A stretch of DNA of 64,000 nucleotides from NCBI GenBank assembly GCA_049515655.1, contig JBEKTW010000001.1:372001-436000 (forward strand), in the 5' to 3' direction. This document shows, in pieces, positions 7,281-14,217 of the stretch (position 1 is its first letter; each line of letters opens with the position of its first letter). The stretch is from JBEKTW01 sp049515655. GTDB taxonomy: Bacteria > Bacteroidota > Ignavibacteria > UBA10030 > SZUA-254. The position numbers and the translations under genes are program-made. The notes under the pieces are model-generated. The model was given only the letters and a program-made list of their open reading frames with translations, searched no databases and had not been told where the DNA came from.

Positions 7281-7991
7281 ATGAAAAAATCAGACTTTAA
7301 GAATAAGGTGACTATTCCCAAGAATATTAAGGTTCTAGAACTCGGGTTTGTTAATGCTTACCTCATCAAAGGGAACGGTGAATTTCTTCTTGTTGATACG
7401 GGTCTCTCAAAAATGTGGCCGGAGCTGGAAAAGTCATTGGTTGATGCCGGTTGTCTGCCGGATAAATTGAAGCTTGTAATCTTAACCCACGGCGATTCTG
7501 ATCACACTGGGAATTGCAGAATTCTTCAAGAGAAATATAAGGCTAAAATCGCCATGCATGCTGATGACCAGGCTATCGTCGATTCCGGGTTTTCGGGAAA
7601 AAGAAAAATGAAATCACGCATAATGAGGATCATGTTCTTTGCAATTAGGCTTTTGAGATTACTTAAGTTAATGGGGGCCGCAAACAAATTCAAAGCCAAT
7701 ATTTATTTACACGATGGTCAGGACTTGAAGGAATACGGTTTTGCCGCTTCTATTATTCATCTTCCCGGCCACACCAGGGGTTCGATCGCGGTTTTGACTG
7801 AGGCGGGAGATTTGTTTATTGGGGATACCATGGTGAATCGTAAGAAGCCGGAGCCGGCGAATATTATTGAAAACGAGGGAGAACTAAGACGTAGTATGGC
7901 AAAACTCGGGAAGTATGATATAAAAAGAGTCTATCCCGGGCATGGTTACCCTTTCTTGATGACAAGTCTCGAAGAGTTCCTGAATCCCTGA
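7281..7991 (+). CDS. MBL-fold metallo-hydrolase
   Basis: A metallo-beta-lactamase-superfamily hydrolase of about 236 residues, substrate unknown. It has the LILTHGDSDHTGN metal-binding motif (HxxxDH form, the first His pair being reduced to HGDSDH), a downstream HLPGHTRGS, an IGDTM segment and the final YPGHG, which give the usual dinuclear zinc ligands. A TTG at 7242 and an ATG at 7266 are in frame; I prefer the ATG at 7281 because homologous proteins of this type begin close to the first beta-strand and the upstream residues look random. Base use is visibly AT-richer than either neighbour, suggesting separate acquisition. The stop codon is 36 bases from the GH2 start. Confidence 0.88.
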   Translation: MKKSDFKNKVTIPKNIKVLELGFVNAYLIKGNGEFLLVDTGLSKMWPELEKSLVDAGCLPDKLKLVILTHGDSDHTGNCRILQEKYKAKIAMHADDQAIVDSGFSGKRKMKSRIMRIMFFAIRLLRLLKLMGAANKFKANIYLHDGQDLKEYGFAASIIHLPGHTRGSIAVLTEAGDLFIGDTMVNRKKPEPANIIENEGELRRSMAKLGKYDIKRVYPGHGYPFLMTSLEEFLNP

Positions 7992-8027
7992 CCGTTACGG
8001 CTGACCTGCACCCGATTGAAGAGAAGA

Positions 8028-10985
8028 ATGACACGACATCGGATGTTAATGGTGATCCTCCCATTTCTGATGTTTTACCGGGGGCTGGTGGAGGGAGAGG
8101 AGGATCATGGGAAACGGCCATCGGGGACCGGTAATACATTCAATACAGGCTGGGAGTTCACCCGTGTCGATGAAATGGAGGATGCCCTCGCCGGGAGGAA
8201 GGAGATCCCGAAAAAGGAATGGAAACTCATCGCGGTCTCGAGTGAAGAAGAAAAGACGGAAGCAGTGAAAGCATTCGATGGCGATGATCAGACGTTCTGG
8301 CACACGGAATGGATCAAAAGGAAAGTACCGCTTCCCCATGAGATGAAGATCGATCTCGGACGATCCTATGAGATCAGTGCGCTGACATACCTCGCGCGCC
8401 AGGATGGCATTGAAAACGGTATGATAAAGCATTTTGAATTGTACGTCAGCGAAGATACGCTGCAGTGGGGCGCTCCGGTCATTGCTGGGACATTCAACAG
8501 CGGTCATCGGATGCAGGTCGCGAATTTTTCCCAGCCAAAATCAGGCCACTATATCAAGCTGATCGTAAGATCCAACCACTCCGGCAATGAATTCGCGAGC
8601 GCGGCCGAAATAGGACTGCTGAAGAAATCCCCCCGGATCCTCGGTAAAAACTGGACAGACCAATTCCTTACAGAATCCGTCGAAAAATCGGCGGATACCA
8701 GGATTGCCGACTTTTCGCTTCGGGAAGAATTGAACAAACTGACAAAGAATAAGTGGCAGAAGGTAACCTTACCGCACACCGCCGTCGTTGAACCGCTCGT
8801 CATTGCGAATCCCTGGGAGGGTATCGCATATTACCGTAAGACTTTCAGCCTCGACAAATCGCTCCGGGGTAAGCGCGTCACCATAGAGTTTGAAGGAGCG
8901 ATGCAATTGACCGATGTGTGGTTCAATGGAAAACATATCTTACAACAGGCCGGCGGATATCTCCCGTTCACGATCGATATCAGTGGATCAGCCCGGTACG
9001 GTGGAAATAATACATTCTTCCTGAGAGTCGATAATCGTGATAATCCCCTCATCCCCCCGGGGAAACCTGTCCGGCAACTTGATTTTCTCTACTACTCGGG
9101 GATCTATCGCGATGTCCGGATGCATGTGACCGATCCCCTCCACATTACCGACGCCGTTGTTGCGAACATCCCGCGCGGGGGAGGAATATCTGTCACGTAC
9201 GAAAATGTTTCCGGCCTCTCCGCGCAGGTGAATATCAAGACGCATGTCAGGAATGATGACAGTAAAGACCGTCCATGTACGGTTGTACAGGAACTCATCG
9301 ACGACGCACAGAACGTCGTTGCGCGCCAGGGAAGTGAACCTCTGAAACTTAACCATAATGCCGATGAGCATATCGGACTTGCACTTGTCGTGAAGAATCC
9401 ACGTCTCTGGCATCCCGACCATCCGTACCTCTATACATTACACACAGTCGTGAGAGATGGCGGACGAACGATAGACGAAAGGAGTACGCGCATTGGCATC
9501 CGTTCATTCACCGTGAGCCGTTCAGAAGGATTGAAGATCAACGGGATCCCGTTCCGGATACGTGGAACCAACCGGCACATGTCCTATCCCTGGATCGGGA
9601 ACGCATTGTCGGATAATGCCAGCTATCGTGACATCTGGCTAATCAAGAATGCCGGGATGAATTGTGTGCGGCTCGCGCATTATCCGCAGGATCCGTCCAT
9701 ACTTGACGCGTGTGATGAATTAGGGCTCCTTGTGCTGGACTGTATCCCCGGCTGGCAATTTTTTAACAAGACACAGGTCTTTATCGACCGGGTGTTCCGC
9801 GATATTCGTTCAACGATCCGACGTGACCGGAATCATCCGTCTGTGTTTCTGTGGGAAATGAGTCTGAATGAGGCGTATCCACCGGCAGAATTCCGGTGCA
9901 TGCAGGCAAAGGTGGCAAAGGAAGAATTCATCGGCGAGAATTTCTTGACGAGCGGTGATTCGTATTTCACGAAGGCCTGCTGGGATGTCCCTTATGATGA
10001 TTGGGATGAAGAGACAAAGGGGCGTGATAACAACACCTATCCGGACCGGCCGTTTCTGATCCGCGAGTACGGGGATTATGAGTTCGGTGGCGGCTCAAGT
10101 ACAACCCGTCACCTGCGTGGTGACGGCGAAGAAGGACTGCTGCAGCAGGCGTGGAATCTCCAGTGGTCCCACAATAGAAATCGTCTCCTGTATCCGCGCT
10201 GCATCGGCGATCTGAACTGGGCGATGTTCGACGGCGTTGCCGGCATCATGAACGGTATTGAAGGTTGGGGACCGGTCGATCTTCTCCGCCTCCCAAAATT
10301 CTCCTACTATTTTTTCCAGAGCCAGCGCGATCCGGGTATGAGGCAGCCGTTCGACATCGAACAAGGACCGATGGTCCGTATCGCAAATTACTGGATGAAA
10401 GGTGCGCCGGTCCGCAGAGTGGTTGTCTATAATAATTGTGATGAAGTGGAATTACTGGTGAATGGGAAAAGGGTCGCCCGGCAAAAACCTGACAGCGGGC
10501 CGGATACACCGTACGGAGTCGACTATGACAAGGGCGGAACACCGTTCGATGGCGGGAATTGCCGGAACATCGAACACGCTCCGTGCACATTTGATAAGGT
10601 AGCGTACGAACCGGCTGAACTGAAAGCGATTGGATATCTGGAAGGGAAGGAGGTCGCAGTCGATAGTATTTTCAGTCCCGGTGATCCCGCACAATTGAAG
10701 ATTGTTGTCGCGACGGGCCCGAAACCCTTTTCTGCGGATGGAGCTGATGTCGTTTTTGTCAGGGCGTACGTACTTGATTCACAGGGACATCCGGTCCCGG
10801 ATGCGAGAAACACTGTGACGTTCAAACTTGAGGGGAATGCCCGTTTCATCAGTCCATCGATCGTCGATGCCGAAGCGGGGATCGCGACGATATTGATCCA
10901 ATCGACAACAAAAGCTGGAGAAGCGATCATCACCGCGGCTGCGGATAAGCTATTGACGGCGAAAGAGATTATATTTTCACAATGA
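8028..10985 (+). CDS. Secreted glycoside hydrolase family 2 protein
   Basis: A beta-galactosidase-like GH2 enzyme of about 985 residues. Order: a basic N-region and short hydrophobic signal (MTRHRMLMVILPFLMFY), a discoidin/F5-8C-type carbohydrate-binding module (about 50-190; AFDGDDQTFWHTEW), the GH2 sugar-binding and Ig-like domains, then the TIM barrel. The acid/base Glu is in LWEMSLNEA (nucleotides 9870-9872) and the nucleophile Glu in IREYGDYEFGG (10065-10067). The C-terminal 250 residues hold a DUF4982-like strand region and a bacterial Ig/invasin-like domain. Sugar specificity cannot be read. Start uncertain: TTG at 8016, ATG at 8028 and ATG at 8043 are in frame; none has a well-spaced Shine-Dalgarno sequence. 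No transporter or other glycosidase lies nearby, so this is not an obvious PUL. Confidence 0.9.
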   Translation: MTRHRMLMVILPFLMFYRGLVEGEEDHGKRPSGTGNTFNTGWEFTRVDEMEDALAGRKEIPKKEWKLIAVSSEEEKTEAVKAFDGDDQTFWHTEWIKRKVPLPHEMKIDLGRSYEISALTYLARQDGIENGMIKHFELYVSEDTLQWGAPVIAGTFNSGHRMQVANFSQPKSGHYIKLIVRSNHSGNEFASAAEIGLLKKSPRILGKNWTDQFLTESVEKSADTRIADFSLREELNKLTKNKWQKVTLPHTAVVEPLVIANPWEGIAYYRKTFSLDKSLRGKRVTIEFEGAMQLTDVWFNGKHILQQAGGYLPFTIDISGSARYGGNNTFFLRVDNRDNPLIPPGKPVRQLDFLYYSGIYRDVRMHVTDPLHITDAVVANIPRGGGISVTYENVSGLSAQVNIKTHVRNDDSKDRPCTVVQELIDDAQNVVARQGSEPLKLNHNADEHIGLALVVKNPRLWHPDHPYLYTLHTVVRDGGRTIDERSTRIGIRSFTVSRSEGLKINGIPFRIRGTNRHMSYPWIGNALSDNASYRDIWLIKNAGMNCVRLAHYPQDPSILDACDELGLLVLDCIPGWQFFNKTQVFIDRVFRDIRSTIRRDRNHPSVFLWEMSLNEAYPPAEFRCMQAKVAKEEFIGENFLTSGDSYFTKACWDVPYDDWDEETKGRDNNTYPDRPFLIREYGDYEFGGGSSTTRHLRGDGEEGLLQQAWNLQWSHNRNRLLYPRCIGDLNWAMFDGVAGIMNGIEGWGPVDLLRLPKFSYYFFQSQRDPGMRQPFDIEQGPMVRIANYWMKGAPVRRVVVYNNCDEVELLVNGKRVARQKPDSGPDTPYGVDYDKGGTPFDGGNCRNIEHAPCTFDKVAYEPAELKAIGYLEGKEVAVDSIFSPGDPAQLKIVVATGPKPFSADGADVVFVRAYVLDSQGHPVPDARNTVTFKLEGNARFISPSIVDAEAGIATILIQSTTKAGEAIITAAADKLLTAKEIIFSQ

Positions 10986-11172
10986 ATTTCTAAGAAGATC
11001 ACCGATGACGAAAAAGCAGTTGAAGTGCAGAGATATCCTCTTGGTTGGCAAACTTTCACCCCCCCCTTGGCTGTTGTCGGCGCGGAATTTTTATTTTCAA
11101 TCGTTTTTTTGTACCTTGGAAGTGCAGCAAACATCATTCAAATTAAGAGCTTCTAAACAACTCAGTTTTATT
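10986..11172. other. Intergenic, poly-C and AT-rich stretch
   Basis: No gene is seen. It contains a run of C residues near 11060 and an AT-rich stretch ending in TACCTT (about 11112-11117), which could be a -10 box, but no convincing -35 element precedes it at 17 bp. Confidence 0.4.
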
Positions 11173-11240
11173 CGGGGCGTGGCTCAGCCCGGCTAGAGCG
11201 TGGCGCCTCCGGCGCCAAGGTCGGCGGTTCAATGAGCCTT
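11173..11240 (+). pseudogene. tRNA-Pro-like pseudogene, copy A
   Basis: The first 28 bases equal those of the real tRNA-Pro at 11419 (acceptor 5' strand, D-arm), but the anticodon arm is replaced by a perfect TGGCGCC-TCC-GGCGCCA hairpin (11201-11217) of the same overall length. The T-arm is damaged (TTCAATG) and there is no matching acceptor 3' strand, so it cannot fold as a tRNA. The repeat unit including its downstream spacer is 118 bp. Confidence 0.75.
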
Positions 11241-11252
11241 GGGCTGTTTGGT

Positions 11253-11281
11253 TTGAGAGTTTTTCAAGAACTTCATGCATA
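11253..11281 (+). promoter_or_regulatory. Promoter-like box in the tRNA repeat unit, copy A
   Basis: TTGAGA (11253-11258), 17 bp, TGCATA (11276-11281). It is the diverged twin of the box at 11371-11399 and precedes pseudo-tRNA copy B by 10 bases. Confidence 0.4.
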
Positions 11282-11290
11282 ATTCACATT

Positions 11291-11358
11291 CGGGGCGTGG
11301 CTCAGCCCGGCTAGAGCGTGGCGCCTCCGGCGCCAAGGTCGGCGGTTCAAAGAGCCTT
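11291..11358 (+). pseudogene. tRNA-Pro-like pseudogene, copy B
   Basis: Nearly identical to copy A, including the GGCGCC hairpin in place of the anticodon arm (11319-11335) and a damaged T-arm (TTCAAAG). The spacer after it gained a 10-base TTTACATTAA duplication, so the unit is 128 bp. Confidence 0.75.
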
Positions 11359-11370
11359 GGGCTGTTTGGT

Positions 11371-11399
11371 TTGAGAGTTTTTCAAGTACTTCATACATA
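11371..11399 (+). promoter_or_regulatory. Promoter of tRNA-Pro
   Basis: TTGAGA (11371-11376), 17 bp, TACATA (11394-11399). Transcription would start near 11406, about 13 bases before the mature tRNA. Confidence 0.6.
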
Positions 11400-11418
11400 A
11401 TTTACATTAATTTACATT

Positions 11419-11493
11419 CGGGGCGTGGCTCAGCCCGGCTAGAGCGCTTGGTTCGGGACCAAGAGGTCGGCGGTTCGAATCCGCCCGCCCCGA
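11419..11493 (+). tRNA. tRNA-Pro (anticodon CGG)
   Basis: A complete cloverleaf: acceptor CGGGGCG/CGCCCCG, D-arm GCTC/GAGC, anticodon arm CTTGG-TTCGGGA-CCAAG with anticodon CGG (reads CCG), T-arm GGCGG-TTCGAAT-CCGCC, discriminator A. The CCA end is not encoded. Two pseudo-copies lie upstream, and a GIY-YIG gene begins 2 bases after the discriminator base. Confidence 0.93.
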
Positions 11494-11495
11494 CA

Positions 11496-11744
11496 ATGAT
11501 CTTCGTATATATCTTGCAAAGCACAGTGACAGGTAGATATTACGTGGGTCATACCAAAGACAAAGAGAACAGGCTCCATGAGCACAATGCCGGTGAGACG
11601 CGGTCGACACGCTCGGGGATACCATGGAGAATTGTCCATGTCGAAGAGTTTGAAACACGTGCCGCAGCCATGGAAAAGGAGCGCATCATAAAATCGCGGG
11701 GTATTGAAAGATACCTCACGTCGTTGACGGGTGTGTCCGGCTAG
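11496..11744 (+). CDS. Small GIY-YIG endonuclease next to tRNA-Pro
   Basis: A single-domain GIY-YIG nuclease of 82 residues. Visible core: VYIL (Tyr5) and YYVGHT (Tyr16) as the GIY and YIG strands, Arg26, the EHNAG turn and Glu62 in the MEKERIIK helix, i.e. the usual catalytic set. Single-domain proteins of this kind are widespread, mostly with unknown targets. It starts 2 bases after the tRNA-Pro, and its TAG stop lies inside a second, partial copy of the tRNA D-loop (CCGGCTAGAGC), so the gene sits exactly between two tRNA copies. It has no Shine-Dalgarno sequence and would be read from the tRNA transcript. A second, broken copy follows. DNA or RNA cleavage is unproven. Confidence 0.8.
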   Translation: MIFVYILQSTVTGRYYVGHTKDKENRLHEHNAGETRSTRSGIPWRIVHVEEFETRAAAMEKERIIKSRGIERYLTSLTGVSG

Positions 11745-11795
11745 AGCGTGGCGCCTCCGGCGCCAAGGTCGGCGGTTCGAATCCGCCCGCCCCGA
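11737..11795 (+). pseudogene. Partial tRNA-Pro-like sequence, copy E
   Basis: Lacks the acceptor 5' strand and the first half of the D-arm, has the GGCGCC hairpin (11749-11765) in place of the anticodon arm, but keeps an intact T-arm, acceptor 3' strand CGCCCCG and discriminator A. Confidence 0.75.
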
Positions 11796-11797
11796 CA

Positions 11798-12023
11798 ATG
11801 ATCTTCGTATATATCTTGCAAAGCACAGTGACAGGTAGATATTACGTGGGTCATACCAAGGACAAAGAGAACAGGCTCCGTGAGCACAATACCGGTGAGA
11901 CCATGGAGAATTGTCCATGTCGAAGAGTTTGAAACACGTGCCGCAGCCATGGAAAAAGAGCGCATCATGAAATCGCGGGGTATTCAAAGATACCTCACGT
12001 CGTTGACGGGTGTGTCCGGCTAG
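11798..12023 (+). pseudogene. GIY-YIG endonuclease, frameshifted copy
   Basis: Almost identical to 11496-11744 but lacking 23 bases after the GGTGAGAC codons, which shifts the frame so that translation stops after 43 residues, before the catalytic Glu helix. The downstream part still matches to the TAG at 12021-12023. It lies 2 bases after the discriminator base of partial tRNA copy E, the same spacing as the intact unit. Confidence 0.85.
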
Positions 12024-12060
12024 AGCGTGGCGCCTCCGCCGTCAAGGTCGGCGGTTTCCG
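12016..12060 (+). pseudogene. Partial tRNA-Pro-like sequence, copy G
   Basis: The last and most decayed tRNA-like fragment: the hairpin's 3' arm is mutated (GCCGTCA) and the sequence breaks off in the T-arm (GGCGGTTTCC), where the unrelated response-regulator region begins. Confidence 0.6.
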
Positions 12061-12086
12061 TTCTAACATCGTTTTCAACTGTACTC

Positions 12087-12512
12087 GTGAAGGATCAAGC
12101 CATCGATATCCTCATCGTTGAAGATAATCTCGCACACCTCCAGCTCACTGAATATATCCTCCGCCGCAATAATTTCCCTGGAACCATTCATGTTGTGCGC
12201 GACGGGCAGGAGGCGCTCGATTACCTGTTCCGGAAACTTCCCTTCTCCGATGTCGCGAAATTTCCGATTCCCGATCTGATTCTACTCGACCTTAATCTGC
12301 CGAAGCGCGACGGCCGGGAGGTACTGAAGATTCTCAAGGACGACGCATCGCTGAAAGATATTCCCGTGGTTATCGTGAGCACATCGGACCGCGAAGAAGA
12401 TGTGGCGTTCGCGCTTCAGCATGGCGCCGCCGCCTACATCAGTAAGTCGAGCGGATTTGAAATACTTCGCGAGAAGCTCGCGACCGTCACACAATACGCT
12501 CGTCGACCGTAG
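12087..12512 (+). CDS. Response regulator, receiver domain only
   Basis: A single CheY-type receiver of 141 residues with no output domain. Acidic pair ED at 12-13, phospho-acceptor Asp68 in LILLDLNLP, Ser/Thr at VSTS and Lys in YISKSSG. The loop and sequence style (DNLAHLQLTEYILRRNN) resemble the Rcp1-like receivers that pair with phytochrome or hybrid kinases. I chose the GTG at 12087 because the frame upstream to 12027 translates decayed tRNA repeat. No kinase lies nearby, so the partner is unknown. Confidence 0.88.
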   Translation: MKDQAIDILIVEDNLAHLQLTEYILRRNNFPGTIHVVRDGQEALDYLFRKLPFSDVAKFPIPDLILLDLNLPKRDGREVLKILKDDASLKDIPVVIVSTSDREEDVAFALQHGAAAYISKSSGFEILREKLATVTQYARRP

Positions 12513-12899
12513 AGGGAGATGCACTTTTCTATTCAATGGGTGATGTTGTGCACAAATTTCAATGGATCCAACGATGCGAAAAATACTAAACACGAAGCAC
12601 TAAATCCTAAACAAATCTTAAATCCAAATATCCAAATTCTAAATTCCGCTTTTCAGAATCCCGCTACCCAGCGGAATCCAGAAGCGGGACAAGTCTTAGA
12701 TCCTGATACCTAAACACTAAATCCGCTCTCGGAAATCCGCCATGTCGCTATCTCGATTTGATATTTTGAATTTGGTGCTTCGAATTTGTCTAGAATTTCG
12801 GATTTCATGCTTACGATTTTTCTATGGTTTCTTGCTTCAGATTTTGGACATCGAAAATAGATTTGCGTAATTGCAGTCACTAACTAGCAGCCAGGATTC
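12513..12899. repeat. AT-rich imperfect inverted repeat, no gene
   Basis: The gap holds two AT-rich arms: about 12580-12645 (many short ACTAAATCC / CAAATC words) and about 12750-12835, whose reverse complement resembles the first. Between them are GC-rich words (CCGCTACCCAGCGG). It looks like a decayed intergenic repeat of the kind seen in many metagenome-derived genomes. No tRNA or ORF is supported. Confidence 0.5.
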
Positions 12900-14210
12900 A
12901 TGTCTCATATCGTTGCCATTGTCGGACGACCCAGTGTCGGAAAGTCTACCCTGTTTAACCGCATTCTGGGTTCGCGCCATGCCATAGTGCACGACAAACC
13001 GGGGGTGACGCGCGACAGGAACTACGGAACGGCCGATTGGGCCGGCAGGTCGTTCACGTTGATTGACACGGGAGGTTACGTCCCGCAATCTCAAGACGTC
13101 TTCGAGCAGGCAATCCGCGAACAAGCAGAAATATCGATCGACGAGGCGGAGATTGTGATCTTTGTCGTGGACGCGACCGCGGGGGTAACTCCACTTGACG
13201 ACGGAATTGCCGCCATCCTGCGGAAGTCCCATAAGAAGGTCTGCCTGGTAGTCAACAAGGTCGACAACGAAAAACGAGAGGCGGATGTCGCGAATTTTTA
13301 CAAGTTTGGATTCGGCGGCCCGATCGCTTTGTCGGCCCTCGTCGGACGTAAGGTTGGCGATTTTCTCGATGAGCTTACTGAATCATTTTCCAATGACCCT
13401 CCCGAGAAGCAAGGCGATAATCGTCTTAAGCTCGCGATTGTCGGGAAGCCCAATGTCGGCAAGTCGTCGTTGGTTAATGCACTGCTGGGCCAGCGGCGGG
13501 CGATCGTCACCGACATTCCGGGAACCACCCGTGACTCGATTGATACGATTCTGAAATATCAAAAGGAAGAGATCGTTCTGGTGGATACCGCGGGCTTGCG
13601 GCGAAAAAGCAGGATCAAGGAAAGCATCGAATACTACAGCATGATCCGCGCTCTCAAGAGCATCGACCAGTGCGACGTCGCGGTTCTCGTCACCGATGTT
13701 CAGATGGGGTTCGATAAACAGGATTTGAAGATCATGGAGCGGATTGCCGAATGCCGGCGCGGCTGCCTCATAGCGGTTAATAAGTGGGACACGGTCGAAA
13801 AAGACGATAAAACCGCGAAAGAATACGAGCTTGCGGTCCGGCACTATCTCCGTATCTATGACTACGTACCGATCATGTTCATTTCAGCTTTGGAGAAACT
13901 CCGGGTCTACAAAGTGATCGATAACGCCAAAACCATTTTCGCCGAGCGCAAGAAGCGGATACCGACAAACACACTGAATAAGGTTCTCCTGAGGGAGATA
14001 CAGTCTTCTCCTCCTTCATCTAAGAGTGGAAAGGAAATAAAAATCAATTATATTACGCAGGTGAAGACCGAACCGCCGACATTTTCATTCTTTGCGAATG
14101 AGCCGGAGATGATAGAAGACAATTACAAACGCTTTCTTGAGCGCAAATTGCGCGACCATTTTGGTTTTGAAGGCGTGCCGATTTCGTTTTACTTTCGCAG
14201 AAAGAATTGA
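12900..14210 (+). CDS. der: Ribosome biogenesis GTPase Der (EngA)
   Basis: A double-Era GTPase needed for maturation of the 50S subunit. The first G domain has GRPSVGKS (residues 9-16) and the second GKPNVGKSS with DIPGTTRDSID and a VNKWD motif; the C-terminal KH-like domain ends in GFEGVPISFYFRRKN, typical of Der. The length of 436 residues is normal. No Shine-Dalgarno sequence is obvious before the ATG, which follows the AT-rich repeat. The flavoprotein gene starts 7 bases downstream. Confidence 0.97.
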   Translation: MSHIVAIVGRPSVGKSTLFNRILGSRHAIVHDKPGVTRDRNYGTADWAGRSFTLIDTGGYVPQSQDVFEQAIREQAEISIDEAEIVIFVVDATAGVTPLDDGIAAILRKSHKKVCLVVNKVDNEKREADVANFYKFGFGGPIALSALVGRKVGDFLDELTESFSNDPPEKQGDNRLKLAIVGKPNVGKSSLVNALLGQRRAIVTDIPGTTRDSIDTILKYQKEEIVLVDTAGLRRKSRIKESIEYYSMIRALKSIDQCDVAVLVTDVQMGFDKQDLKIMERIAECRRGCLIAVNKWDTVEKDDKTAKEYELAVRHYLRIYDYVPIMFISALEKLRVYKVIDNAKTIFAERKKRIPTNTLNKVLLREIQSSPPSSKSGKEIKINYITQVKTEPPTFSFFANEPEMIEDNYKRFLERKLRDHFGFEGVPISFYFRRKN

Positions 14211-14217
14211 GGGTGCG

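Larger units (their letters stand above)
11440..12020 (+). repeat. Tandem tRNA-3'-half plus GIY-YIG unit (302 and 279 bp)
   Basis: Two head-to-tail units, 11440-11741 and 11742-12020, each running from the TAG in the D-loop through the anticodon-arm position, the T-arm and the acceptor 3' strand into a GIY-YIG reading frame. The second unit is exactly 23 bp shorter because of one deletion in the nuclease gene. The junctions share CCGGCTAGAGCG. Confidence 0.8.

Noticed and set aside
11439..11987. 182-residue minus-strand ORF across the tRNA array
   Set aside because: It exists only because the tRNA/GIY-YIG unit is repeated; it runs antisense through tRNA-Pro and the nuclease gene. The GRADSNRRP words are antisense tRNA, a well-known false ORF.
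11173..12060. Integrative element inserted at tRNA-Pro
   Set aside because: No integrase, att repeat or cargo beyond the GIY-YIG genes is present.
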